Shown here: positions 33,205 to 41,227 of the stretch, one piece after another | Layout of the letters: each line of letters starts with the position of its first letter | Numbering within the stretch: the first letter of the stretch is position 1 | DNA from: Amycolatopsis acidicola | Lineage (GTDB): Bacteria; Actinomycetota; Actinomycetes; Mycobacteriales; Pseudonocardiaceae | Reading direction: 5' to 3' | Length of the DNA stretch: 64,000 nucleotides | Assembly (NCBI RefSeq): GCF_007713735.2 | Contig: NZ_VMNW02000029.1 | Span: 1 to 64,000 of the forward strand | Position numbers and translations under genes: made by a program | Notes under the pieces: generated by a model | The model's database searches: none | Seen by the model: only the letters and a program-made list of their open reading frames with translations | What the model was told of the DNA's origin: nothing

Positions 33205-34140
33205 ATGGGTCTGCCCAGGTCACATTTCGCAGCTGACACACAGCGTGTCTCCCTCGCTGAGCATCTGCATAGTTGTACGGTCCGCGATGTGTTACCGATC
33301 GTTTCGGGCCGGTCGCCACGTCCATGTGAGTGGTGCCAGAAGGCGTACGAGCCGCGGCGTCGAGATCAACGCGCGTGTGGACGACAGTGCTCGATCTTGT
33401 TGAATCGCGCAAACCAACGGGCCAAGGTCGACCGACCGACTATTGCCGTATGCGAGCAGTGCGAGAAACCGTTTGAAGTCGGACGCTTCGGCAAGGTTCC
33501 CGTCCGCTGTACGGCATGTCAAGGTGAGCGAAAGCGGGCGTACGACGCCGAATACCAGGTCATCAATCGTGAGTCGCACGTAGCCGCCAACAAGCGGTAC
33601 TACGCCAAGGTAAAGGCGCGCCGACAAGACCGGATCATTGCGATCACCTGCCTGGATTGCGAGCAGGAGATCACACTGGTCAATCCGGTAGGCCGTCCCC
33701 CTAAACGGTGTTCGTCATGTAGTGATGTTCACCGCTTAGCGCGCATCCGCCAGAATACGAGGATTCGTCGGGAGACGACGGACTACTTCGTCAACTATCG
33801 CGCGCGCAACAGCACACGGCTCACGGCCAAAGCCATTGCCTGGGCTAAGGCGAATCCCGAGAAGCACTGTGCACGTGGTAACCGGTACCGGTCACGCAAG
33901 TACTCGCCGGTCGTCGAGGGCTTCACACGGGAAGAGATTGGTGATCGAGACGGCTGGCTCTGTTCCTACTGTGGAAGCGTGATAGATCGCGCGTTGAAGT
34001 TTCCTGATCCCTGGGCAGGCGAACTCGATCACGTCATCCCGGTGACCGCGCCCGACTATCCTGGCCACACCCGCGCGAACGCTGGCATCATTCACTCAAG
34101 GTGCAACAAGGCGAAGGGCGGCCACAAACGAGGCGTGTGA
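33205..34140 (+). CDS. HNH endonuclease-like protein with zinc ribbons
   Basis: 311 residues. Three Cys pairs in the N-terminal two thirds (PCEWCQKAYEP, AVCEQCEKPFEV...CTAC, ITCLDCEQEI...CSSC) look like zinc ribbons. The C-terminal 75 residues form an HNH domain: WLCSYCGSVID, then GELDHVIPVTAPDYPGH with the His and following Asp-His, and NAGIIHSRCNKAKGG. Such proteins cut DNA in phage packaging, intron homing or restriction. Base composition is clearly lower in GC than its neighbours, so it is likely recently acquired. The start ATG 33205 is the longest option; internal starts are possible. Confidence 0.7.
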   Translation: MGLPRSHFAADTQRVSLAEHLHSCTVRDVLPIVSGRSPRPCEWCQKAYEPRRRDQRACGRQCSILLNRANQRAKVDRPTIAVCEQCEKPFEVGRFGKVPVRCTACQGERKRAYDAEYQVINRESHVAANKRYYAKVKARRQDRIIAITCLDCEQEITLVNPVGRPPKRCSSCSDVHRLARIRQNTRIRRETTDYFVNYRARNSTRLTAKAIAWAKANPEKHCARGNRYRSRKYSPVVEGFTREEIGDRDGWLCSYCGSVIDRALKFPDPWAGELDHVIPVTAPDYPGHTRANAGIIHSRCNKAKGGHKRGV

Positions 34141-34152
34141 GAATTCGCGGAG

Positions 34153-34542
34153 CTACCGAGCACCGAATAATGCCTGCCCCTTGTGCCGACGGAAAGTGGG
34201 CCACGGCGTTGCTAAAAGCAGTGCGTCGAAGCTGACAGCGGCCCACAACTGAATCGTCTGTGCGAATATATCTGCGCTCCGGTAGCAGAAAGTCGTCCAC
34301 CTCAGGCTCGCCGCATCCGCCATCGCCGGTCCTCGCAACCAAGTGGCTCCCGGCGGGAATACAATCCCACTAGCCGACGCATCGGTCCGCAGCAACATCT
34401 GCGTATCGACAACACCGCCCAGACGACCCAATCTCAACCACGCTTCACAAATGAAGCCGAGACGAAAGCGCTGGTGAGAAAATGAAACCGGCCATGAGAC
34501 TCTACAGCGCCCACCCGCCTTCCTCCTGTCCTTCCTCTCCAC
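34153..34542 (-). CDS. uncertain small ORF in gene-poor stretch
   Basis: The 129-residue reading has a plausible second half from MADAASLRWTTFCYRSADIF on, with LWAAVSFDALLLATPWPTFR, but the first half does not look like protein and no clear ribosome site is present. It matches no family I recognise. The 998-base stretch 34141-35138 is otherwise without a credible gene: it has lower GC, a long hairpin and short CTATTTCC repeats. This ORF is listed only as the best candidate in it. Confidence 0.2.
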   Translation of the reverse strand: MERKDRRKAGGRCRVSWPVSFSHQRFRLGFICEAWLRLGRLGGVVDTQMLLRTDASASGIVFPPGATWLRGPAMADAASLRWTTFCYRSADIFAQTIQLWAAVSFDALLLATPWPTFRRHKGQALFGAR

Positions 34543-34574
34543 TTTCCTTTCCGGGGCCCCACTAGAGAGGAAGG
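34530..34574. repeat. long hairpin in gene-poor stretch
   Basis: CCTTCCTCTC at 34530-34539 and GAGAGGAAGG at 34565-34574 are perfect 10-base arms separated by 25 bases that include GGGGCCCC. It could be a terminator for the HNH gene 390 bases upstream, a structured RNA, or part of a transfer or replication origin; the sequence alone does not decide. Confidence 0.45.
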
Positions 34575-34741
34575 GATGCGCCGAGACCTTGCCGCAGGGC
34601 TACATGGGGCCGCCGCTTCCTCCGTATCGTCCAACTTAGGTGCCGGCAGGCACGTGAACAGTCGGCCGGTTCGACGTCTTGCCCTCATGCATTGTCCACG
34701 CTGGCGTCCATAGTTTGCTTCAGCTCCGACACCTTAGTTAC

Positions 34742-34791
34742 GTCTATTTATTTCCCTAGTTCTATTTCCGCTCGTCCTTTCTATTTCCAGT
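34742..34791. repeat. pyrimidine-rich TATTTCC repeats
   Basis: In a strongly AT-rich patch the pieces CTATTTATTTCC, TCTATTTCC and TCTATTTCC follow one another within 50 bases. Short direct repeats in an AT-rich patch of a mobile element are typical of replication or transfer origins or protein-binding arrays. No initiator gene is adjacent, so the role is open. Confidence 0.3.
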
Positions 34792-35138
34792 GACGGCACA
34801 TTCCCTTGCACGCAGGGCGCCAGCCGCGACCACACGCTCCACCTCTGCCGCATATCCGCAGCTCAAGGACCCCGGGCAGCCTTAGGCGGCGATGCAACTT
34901 CGAAGGTAACGACGAGATAACGGAACTATTCTTGAGCTTGAAAATGTCTACCCCATATGTCACTATAGACATGTAGGCAAGACAGCATGAGGGGAAGGGC
35001 AGAGCAGCACGCGAGCACCGGGGCCGAGCGTCCCGAGAGCGGCCTTCTCTCATTCTTTCCCTTAAATTTCCTCCGCGCGTAATAGAAGGCCCGCATAGCG
35101 CGGAAAGCAGCACTTCGTGAGACACTTAAAACGAACTC

Positions 35139-35912
35139 GTGAAAGAAACTCTCATGTCATACAAGGGTGAACACGTATACTCGCCGAAACAATACGCCGA
35201 AACCGTTGAACTGTGGCGCGAATTGCTCGAATGCGACCGGGTGAGCCTCGCCGAGGACCGCACCGGATACCTGTATCCGATCCGAGTGCAGGACCTGACA
35301 GACGACGTCATCCACGCGTTAGTGCTATCAGACGGCCAAGAAACGGACGACGACTACGCGATCACGGTGACCCTAGTTGACTACTCGGACTACGGCGGCA
35401 CCGAGCGCGACGCGGCAAATGTCCGCTACCTGATAGGCACACCAGGAGTTCAGACGTCCACAAACGGCCGACATGGCTATGGATCCGCGTGGGTACAACT
35501 CGGCGAACTCCCCACCAACGGAGACGACGTCGGCACAGGGATTGAATGGTTGACCAACCTCATACAAATCGCCCAGTCAATCGACGCGGGCGAAGTGGAC
35601 GAAAGCACCCTTGGTGAATACGAAACAGAGTTACAAGTGGAAGCATGGGACGCGTGGCTGGAGTCAGATACACGGTCGGAACTAGCAGATTGGTTTGGAT
35701 GCGATGATCTTGACGACTTTGGATACAGCCATGAAGAGATTCGTGATCTCTATTACTCGTACGAAGGAAACGAGTGGACGTGCGACTCGGCAACATCCGC
35801 GACTAACCAAAATCACGACGACGCTGTAGAGCACGTAGCGGAAACAATCCTTGCCGCTTGGTGCAAGCCGTACGTAGACCCCAATCAAACGACACTTTCC
35901 ATCGCGGTTTGA
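35139..35912 (+). CDS. highly acidic hypothetical protein, possible DNA mimic
   Basis: About 252-257 residues (GTG 35139 or ATG 35154). I count about 52 Asp/Glu against 12 Lys/Arg from the inner ATG, a net charge near -40, spread evenly through the chain (GQETDDDYAITVTLVDYSDY; FGCDDLDDFGYSHEEIRDLY). The N-terminal half has a beta-rich segment with TLVDYSDYGGTERDAANVRY. No family is recognised with certainty. Similar charge is seen in anti-restriction DNA mimics such as ArdA and Ocr, and conjugative elements often carry these in their leading region. A long low-GC gap precedes it. The function is inference. Confidence 0.6.
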   Translation: MKETLMSYKGEHVYSPKQYAETVELWRELLECDRVSLAEDRTGYLYPIRVQDLTDDVIHALVLSDGQETDDDYAITVTLVDYSDYGGTERDAANVRYLIGTPGVQTSTNGRHGYGSAWVQLGELPTNGDDVGTGIEWLTNLIQIAQSIDAGEVDESTLGEYETELQVEAWDAWLESDTRSELADWFGCDDLDDFGYSHEEIRDLYYSYEGNEWTCDSATSATNQNHDDAVEHVAETILAAWCKPYVDPNQTTLSIAV

Positions 35913-36086
35913 GGGTCGTTCAGCCCTATTCCTTCGACTGTGTACGGCACAGTGAATGTCTGGCGACTGCTACCGCGAGTGACAGATAACCCCTTGCGCC
36001 ATTTCGGTGCCGCACGCGTTGGCGCGCGGACGCCGTGACCGCGCAACGGTTTCCGTATCACCTCCAATAATGAAAGTAGGTTCGTC

Positions 36087-37091
36087 ATGTCCAAAGAGAC
36101 CAGCCAGTGGCTCAACAACAATGTGCTGATCGGGTTCACCGCCAAGCGCGGAAATGCCTGGCACTACCGCGCATCTGCCCAGGGGAGTGAGCCGAACCAT
36201 TACACCGGCGCCGTTCCGGTTGCTGACGTGCAGCGCCGTCTGTTCCACTGGACCGCCGAACCGGAACCGGTCCTTGTCGCGGGAAAGTTCGGTCTGCGTC
36301 GCGTGCCCAACAAGCAAGCCATCACTACCTCGGATACCGGGGATGTCCTTGGGATCTTCGCCGACGGCTATACCGTTCATCAGTACCAGGAATGGTTACT
36401 GGACAAGGTCGGCACGATCCTTGACGACGGACTGTCGATCGGTTCCGCGGGCCTGCTGCGCGACCGCAAACAGGCTTGGGTGAGCGTGGAAGTGCCCGAG
36501 AACATCACCACCCCTGAGGGAGTGGAGTTCCGGCCGAACTTGATCGCCTGCACCAGCCACGACGGCAGCCTTGCCACCACCTACAAGCGCACTGTGACCA
36601 ATGTGGTGTGTGACAACACGATGGCGGCCGGTCTGCGGGAGTACGGGCAACAGTTCAAGGTCAAGCACTCCAAGAACGGCAAGTTCAGCATCGTGAAGGC
36701 GCGTGACGCCCTCTCGATGGTCCACACGGTGGCCGAGGAGTTCGCCGCTGAGGTCAAGGCATTGTGCGAAACGACCGTGACCGATCAGGCATGGCGTGCC
36801 TTCCTGGACGCACACACCCCGCTGCCCGAGGAGAAGGGCCGCGCACGCACCACCGCGACGAATGAACGGGCCGCGCTGACCCGGTTGTGGAACAGCGATA
36901 ACCGGGTGAGCCCGTGGCGCGGTACCGCGTGGGGAGTGGTGCAGGCCATCAACACTTACACCCACCACGAAGCGATAGTGCGCAACGCATCCCGGGCCGA
37001 ACGGAACATGTCCCGCGCGGTGGACGGCAAAGCCGACGCGCTCGATCAGGACACCGTGACGACGCTCGGCAAGGTGCTGGCCTCGGTCTGA
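36087..37091 (+). CDS. DUF932 (TIGR03299-type) phage/plasmid-like protein
   Basis: 334 residues. Segments VLGIFADGYTVHQYQEWLLD, GTILDDGLSIGSAGLLRDRK, QAWVSVEVPENITTPEGVEF and TVTNVVCDNTMAAGLREYGQ are the core of DUF932, a family found on phages, plasmids and integrative elements; some relatives are associated with plasmid maintenance, but the activity is unknown. AGG lies before the ATG. The 174-base gap upstream of it contains nothing recognised. It leads the series of small element genes up to 40.9 kb. Confidence 0.8.
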   Translation: MSKETSQWLNNNVLIGFTAKRGNAWHYRASAQGSEPNHYTGAVPVADVQRRLFHWTAEPEPVLVAGKFGLRRVPNKQAITTSDTGDVLGIFADGYTVHQYQEWLLDKVGTILDDGLSIGSAGLLRDRKQAWVSVEVPENITTPEGVEFRPNLIACTSHDGSLATTYKRTVTNVVCDNTMAAGLREYGQQFKVKHSKNGKFSIVKARDALSMVHTVAEEFAAEVKALCETTVTDQAWRAFLDAHTPLPEEKGRARTTATNERAALTRLWNSDNRVSPWRGTAWGVVQAINTYTHHEAIVRNASRAERNMSRAVDGKADALDQDTVTTLGKVLASV

Positions 37092-37220
37092 AAAGGACCG
37101 TTGCCGCTTCGGTGCCCGCGCGGCCATCCCGCCGCGCGGCCGCCGTGGCTGCGATGGGCCACATCCGACGCCGAACGAAACCCGGCGCGCCCATCTCTGG
37201 CACAGAAAGGGAGAACCATC

Positions 37221-38090
37221 ATGGATATTCAGGCGTTCGCGGCGGCGATGACGGAATCGCTGGAGGGAACGTGGGCGGTCGAACCGGGCGACCACGGTCA
37301 CCGGGACCGCTACCTCATCGGACCGGAGCGCGAGCAACTCCACGTGCTCTACGTCGACTGGGAGGAGACACCACGGCTGAAACTGTCGGCGAGCTTGCCC
37401 GGTGACCTGGCCAAAATCCGGTACCGATACGGCAAGCCCATACCGTGCCACGAAATCACGGTGTCACCTAACACGACCCCGGAGACCGTGGCCGCCGACA
37501 TCACCCGGCAACTGCTTCCCGGTTACCGGGTCACGCTCACCGAATCCCGGGAGTTGAAACAGCGGCTCGATGAGCAAGCCGCCACGCGAGACCGGCTCGC
37601 AGGCGACATCGCGGCACCTCTCGGCGCAACCGTCCACCACCCTGAGCCCAGCGCACTCGAATACGACCCGCAAGTCGTGCGCTACACAGGTCCGTTGGCC
37701 GGCACCGCCACGGTGCCCTGCACCGGCAGGCATGTGACGTTCACCTTCACGGTCACACCGGAGTGCGCCGCCGAAGTCGCTGCGTTCCTCGCGAGGTTCC
37801 CGAGCACTGATCAGCCCACCGAGCCGGAACGGGATACGTCCTCGGCACCGACAAAGGGAAATCCTCCACCAATCACCCGAGACCAGGTTTCCTGCGCGAT
37901 CAACGATGGTGCAGACCTGGTGATCAACGAACTGACCACGAGCGACCGTGACCACGATCTGATCAATCTCGTGGTAAACGCCGCGCTCACCCGCCTTGAC
38001 TCCCCCGCCGCTGACCTGGACCAGGTCATAACCGCGTGCTACGACAGCGATCCCGCCGACGTCCGTAGCTGGTGGGGCGACTGGTGCTGA
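37221..38090 (+). CDS. hypothetical element protein
   Basis: 289 residues from ATG 37221, preceded by AAAGGGAG. It starts MDIQAFAAAMTESLEGTWAV, then HRDRYLIGPEREQLHVLYVD, PAEVAAFLARFPS-like (AAEVAAFLARFPSTDQP) and a C-terminal helical part (DLINLVVNAALTRLDSPAAD, WWGDWC at the very end). No family is recognised. The upstream spacer (37092-37220) contains palindromic CCGCGCGG-type sequence twice and may hold a promoter or structured leader. Its place after DUF932 suggests co-regulation. Confidence 0.65.
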   Translation: MDIQAFAAAMTESLEGTWAVEPGDHGHRDRYLIGPEREQLHVLYVDWEETPRLKLSASLPGDLAKIRYRYGKPIPCHEITVSPNTTPETVAADITRQLLPGYRVTLTESRELKQRLDEQAATRDRLAGDIAAPLGATVHHPEPSALEYDPQVVRYTGPLAGTATVPCTGRHVTFTFTVTPECAAEVAAFLARFPSTDQPTEPERDTSSAPTKGNPPPITRDQVSCAINDGADLVINELTTSDRDHDLINLVVNAALTRLDSPAADLDQVITACYDSDPADVRSWWGDWC

Positions 38091-38153
38091 CTTCGCAGTC
38101 GCTCTGTCCAATCCGCCACGGGGCGACGAGCAGCAGTCACGGGAGAATCACCG

Positions 38154-38826
38154 ATGAACCAGCACACCGACCGCGACCTGTTCGCCGAGGCCGACTGGGA
38201 CCGTGCCCGCGCCGACGCGACGGAAAGGACTCGCAGCGCTGCGCGCTGACAGCCTCGCCGAACTCGCCGCCTACGCCGAGGAATTGCGGTGCCACGTCGC
38301 CGCGCACGGGTGGTTTGCGCTCCCGGACCATGAACTCGATGCCACCTTGCCGCCGCTCGCGCCCGCCGAGAGGGGTGAGCGGCGAGGCTACCGGCGTGGC
38401 TGGATCCGGGACGGCCGCACGCTCGAGTTGTAGTTCACCGGGCCGCACGCACTTGCCTACGCTCGCTCCAGTCTTCGCGGGAGGCTCTACGAGGCAGCCG
38501 AGATCCACGCCGCGATCACCGCCCTGCTCGGCACCACCGAACACGTACCGACGGCACCGCCGCAGCCACTCGACGCCAGCTATGCCCAGGTCGCCGAGTT
38601 CGTGTGCGCGGTGGGGTGGACTGGGCCCGCGGACGCCTACGCCTGCGACAAGCACGGCAACCGGCGTGCCGCCGGTCCCGGCGTTCACAGCACCTGGACA
38701 CGTCCCAGCAACCCACAGACCGAACTGTCCGTGTGGGGAATCGGCGACGGCCCAGCCCGCGCCCGCTACTGGGCCGGTCCCATCAACTCCGCCGTCCAAC
38801 TCGCCCGCATCACCCGCCACCTCTGA
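38154..38826 (+). pseudogene. decayed element gene with frameshift and in-frame TAG
   Basis: The gene starts at ATG 38154 (MNQHTDRDLFAEADWDRARA) and stops after 31 codons. From about 38215 the sense continues one frame over as GLAALRADSLAELAAYAEEL and then HVAAHGWFALPDHELDATLP. It is interrupted by TAG at 38431-38433 and goes on in the same frame as FTGPHALAYARSSLRGRLYE, AEFVCAVGWTGPADAYACDK, to a stop at 38824-38826. One insertion-type shift and one nonsense codon thus separate three coherent pieces. The family is not recognised. Two small intact ORFs (38203-38433 and 38602-38826) could still be made. Confidence 0.6.
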
Positions 38827-38874
38827 CCGCGCACGCACGGCGGCAAAAGCCCACGTGCTACAGGAGAAATCGTC

Positions 38875-39430
38875 ATGACCACCACCACGGAAGGCAACCC
38901 TGTCCTTGACATTGTTCACGGCATCACCACGACGACCGGCCCCGTGCTCAACCAGAAGGATGGACTGGGCCGAAAAGGAAATCTTCCAACTGACCAGTGT
39001 CTACCCGGCCGAGGCAGACACGCTGTACCACAGCTTCCCGTTGCTTCGCCCGACGCACGGCCGGATGTCACAGGAGTTCGTGTACCACGCACACTGCCGC
39101 GAGCTGCTCGACCGGGTTGTCAAAGGAACCGATACCCGACCAGGTACGGCAGCGGAAGTGTGCTGCCTGTGCGGTGAGGTGAGCGCCGTGACTCCGATGC
39201 GGTCCGCCGCGATCGGGCTCTACGCTCGTATGTGGATCGCTGCCTTTCCCGACATTCCCGTGTTCGGTGACCGGCATTTTCACCACGAAGCGCTTTACGG
39301 ATCGACCATCGACGATCTCGAAGCCGACGCCCGTCACCGACTCGCCGTCGCACATCGCACCGTCGGCGCCATCGACTGCACTGGACGCCACCACGGCGAA
39401 ACCGTGCACTGCAAATACGCCGGAACCTAA
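38875..39430 (+). CDS. hypothetical element protein, probable frameshift near 38950
   Basis: AGGAG precedes ATG 38875, whose frame reads MTTTTEGNPVLDIVHGITTT before losing sense. The convincing protein is in the next frame from about ATG 38960: MDWAEKEIFQLTSVYPAEAD, FPLLRPTHGRMSQEFVYHAH, EVCCLCGEVSAVTPMRSAAI, ending at 39430. The four cysteines (CCLC and others) may bind metal. Either translation begins at 38960 (AAGG is too close to it) or a single-base shift joins the two parts. It belongs to the same row of small, poorly conserved element genes as its neighbours. Confidence 0.5.
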
Positions 39431-39501
39431 CCACCCCAACGACTTTCCCGGTTTCCACGCGGCGACCGCAGTTCCCGTCTCCTCTTCGAGGTGCATTCGT
39501 C

Positions 39502-40065
39502 ATGACCACCAACACTGTCATCGCTAGCGCGAACGTGCTCGATTGCGGACACAGCGCGACGCCCGAAGGAATCAGTACCGGCTTCGCCACCGACCCCGCC
39601 ACGGGCCTGACGTCGTGCTACACCTGCTCCGACGAACAGCAACGGGACGCACTCCACCACGCATCCCGCTACACCGCATACGTCGCGTGCGACCGCACCA
39701 CACTCACCACGTGGCCCGGAGGCCACCTCGCGACCATCGACCTGGCCGACCAGTCCCAGACTGGCCGACGAGCGACCACACCCACGGGGCAGTGCTCGAC
39801 CCGCTTCTCCTGGCACGCCACCGATAACGACGGCGGCCGATGGTTCGGCATCAACGGCGGGCCCGGACTCGTGATCACACTAAGGCGCCTGCGGGTGTGC
39901 TCCTGGCAAACCGAATTCGGCAACGGGCGCCCACCGCGCTACTGCCACCAGCGCGCAACACGGCAGGCCAACTCAGCACCGCACACTCTCTACTGCCGCC
40001 ACCACGCCCGCATGGCACACGACCTCTACGCCTGGACCACTCAGCCGATCAGTACCACCCGATAG
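39502..40065 (+). CDS. hypothetical zinc-ribbon-like element protein
   Basis: 187 residues. An N-terminal Cys set (LDCGHSATPEGIST...CYTC) resembles a zinc ribbon. The middle has TRFSWHATDNDGGRWFGING, and the C-terminus has two more Cys pairs (RVCSWQTEFGNG, RYCHQRATRQ, LYCRHHARM). It is not recognised. GAGGTG eight bases before the ATG supports the start. It follows the frameshifted gene by 71 bases and is intact. Confidence 0.6.
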   Translation: MTTNTVIASANVLDCGHSATPEGISTGFATDPATGLTSCYTCSDEQQRDALHHASRYTAYVACDRTTLTTWPGGHLATIDLADQSQTGRRATTPTGQCSTRFSWHATDNDGGRWFGINGGPGLVITLRRLRVCSWQTEFGNGRPPRYCHQRATRQANSAPHTLYCRHHARMAHDLYAWTTQPISTTR

Positions 40066-40181
40066 TTCCGGCCCTACAAGGAAAGGAATGAACACACCCG
40101 CACGACGGCTCCACGCGCGCCGAGCTCGGCGAGTCTGCGAACAAGGAAAAACCCGCAGCACAACAAGAACGGAGAAAACCT

Positions 40182-40508
40182 ATGTGCACCAACCCAAACC
40201 AAGTACAGGCATTGGGCATCACCGCGATCACCGACCTAGATCCGGCCTTGTTCTCAGGAGACGGCAAACCACGGGATACCAACGCCCCCAACGACATCGT
40301 CCACGACAACACCCGCAAAGCCGGGTTCGCCGCTACGGCCGTAAACGCCTATGCTGCCCAGGTCGGCAACACCTACGAGGATTTCTACTCACTCATCAGC
40401 GACTTGATCGGCGACCTGTACCACCTCGCCGACGCCCTCGGTATCGACCTCGCCGACGCAATCCGCCACGGTCGAGACGACTATCTGGCCGAAATTAGCC
40501 CCGCTTGA
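40182..40508 (+). CDS. small hypothetical element protein
   Basis: 108 residues: MCTNPNQVQALGITAITDLD, then APNDIVHDNTRKAGFAATAV and the helical TYEDFYSLISDLIGDLYHLA, DALGIDLADAIRHGRDDYLA. It is acidic, without signal or membrane span. GGAG lies six bases before the ATG. Not recognised. The C-terminal helix pair with ADAIRHGRDDY looks like nucleotide-pyrophosphohydrolase-type helices, but the key residues are not clear. Confidence 0.6.
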   Translation: MCTNPNQVQALGITAITDLDPALFSGDGKPRDTNAPNDIVHDNTRKAGFAATAVNAYAAQVGNTYEDFYSLISDLIGDLYHLADALGIDLADAIRHGRDDYLAEISPA

Positions 40509-40564
40509 GCAGCGTTGACCAGCGAGCGTTGTCACACCACCTGGAAATGAAAGGAAAGAATCTC

Positions 40565-40899
40565 ATGCCGGAAGTGAAACTCACCAAACTGACTAAAGAA
40601 AACATCCGCGCACTCAAGGAAACGAGCAGGCGGCCATGGTCCGGCTCACCGCCACCACCGCCGTGGTCGAGATGAGCGCGACACAAGCGTTCATCATGGT
40701 CTGCTACCTGCAGAGTCAGGCGGCGCAAGACCACGGCGCTACAGTGCACCCGTACAAGTCGCTCAATGCCGTTCGCCGCAAGCTAGAAGAACTCGAAGCC
40801 GCGGAAACCAGAGAACCACCGGCGCCGCTCCTACGTCGAACAACGCAGAGGCCGCCTCGGTCACTGTCCGAGCTGCTTCGCTTCGATCCCGACGAGTGA
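40565..40899 (+). CDS. small hypothetical protein, frameshifted near 40617
   Basis: ATG 40565 with AAAGGAAAG upstream gives MPEVKLTKLTKENIRALK. Then the frame fails, but adding one G at AAGGAAACG continues as GNEQAAMVRLTATTAVVEMS, ATQAFIMVCYLQSQAAQDHG and on to 40899 (RRKLEELEAAET). The joined protein would have about 111 residues and looks coherent. A one-base deletion in a short G run is the simplest explanation, whether real or an assembly error. As written only the second part (from ATG 40636) is a clean ORF. No family is recognised. Confidence 0.5.
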
Positions 40900-40973
40900 C
40901 GCAGCACGATGGAAAGCCCGACCGGGTGGTCCATGCTCTCGTGAACTCCGGACATCGTTCGCTTCACGAACAG

Positions 40974-41032
40974 CAACCCGTGTTCCGGTGCAGGGACAGG
41001 CCGTCAAGACGCCCCCACCTGAACACGGGTTG
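40974..41032. repeat. 12-base perfect inverted repeat between small gene and HNH-TM gene
   Basis: CAACCCGTGTTC at 40974-40985 and GAACACGGGTTG at 41021-41032 are perfect complements 35 bases apart, within the 328-base gap 40900-41227. The gap also carries TACACT at about 41209-41214, 13 bases before the next start region, a possible -10 box. The hairpin could end transcription from the left or form an RNA or protein site. No other gene is seen in the gap. Confidence 0.55.
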
Positions 41033-41227
41033 TCTTCGCTGCTTGGAGTGAGGCTCAGCATCAATCACAGTCTCTGACCAGCTAGGCGCCCTGAGGCATG
41101 TCGCGGGCACGAAGCGTGAACCCTCGACACGGGTGCGTTCGTGCATGGAACTGTCGGTACCTGCCCGTACGCTCTCTGCACGAGACCAGCGGCCGAGACG
41201 GCGAACTACACTCCGGGAGGGCTTGGC

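Noticed and set aside
32993..33412. Minus-strand ORF with KFTEVRRKLAELDW-like segment near the element border
   Set aside because: Too short and without supporting motifs; it overlaps the HNH gene start and the APH remnant.
34434..35125. Two more minus-strand ORFs in the gene-poor stretch
   Set aside because: Cys/Arg-rich, low-complexity translations with no ribosome site and no recognisable family.
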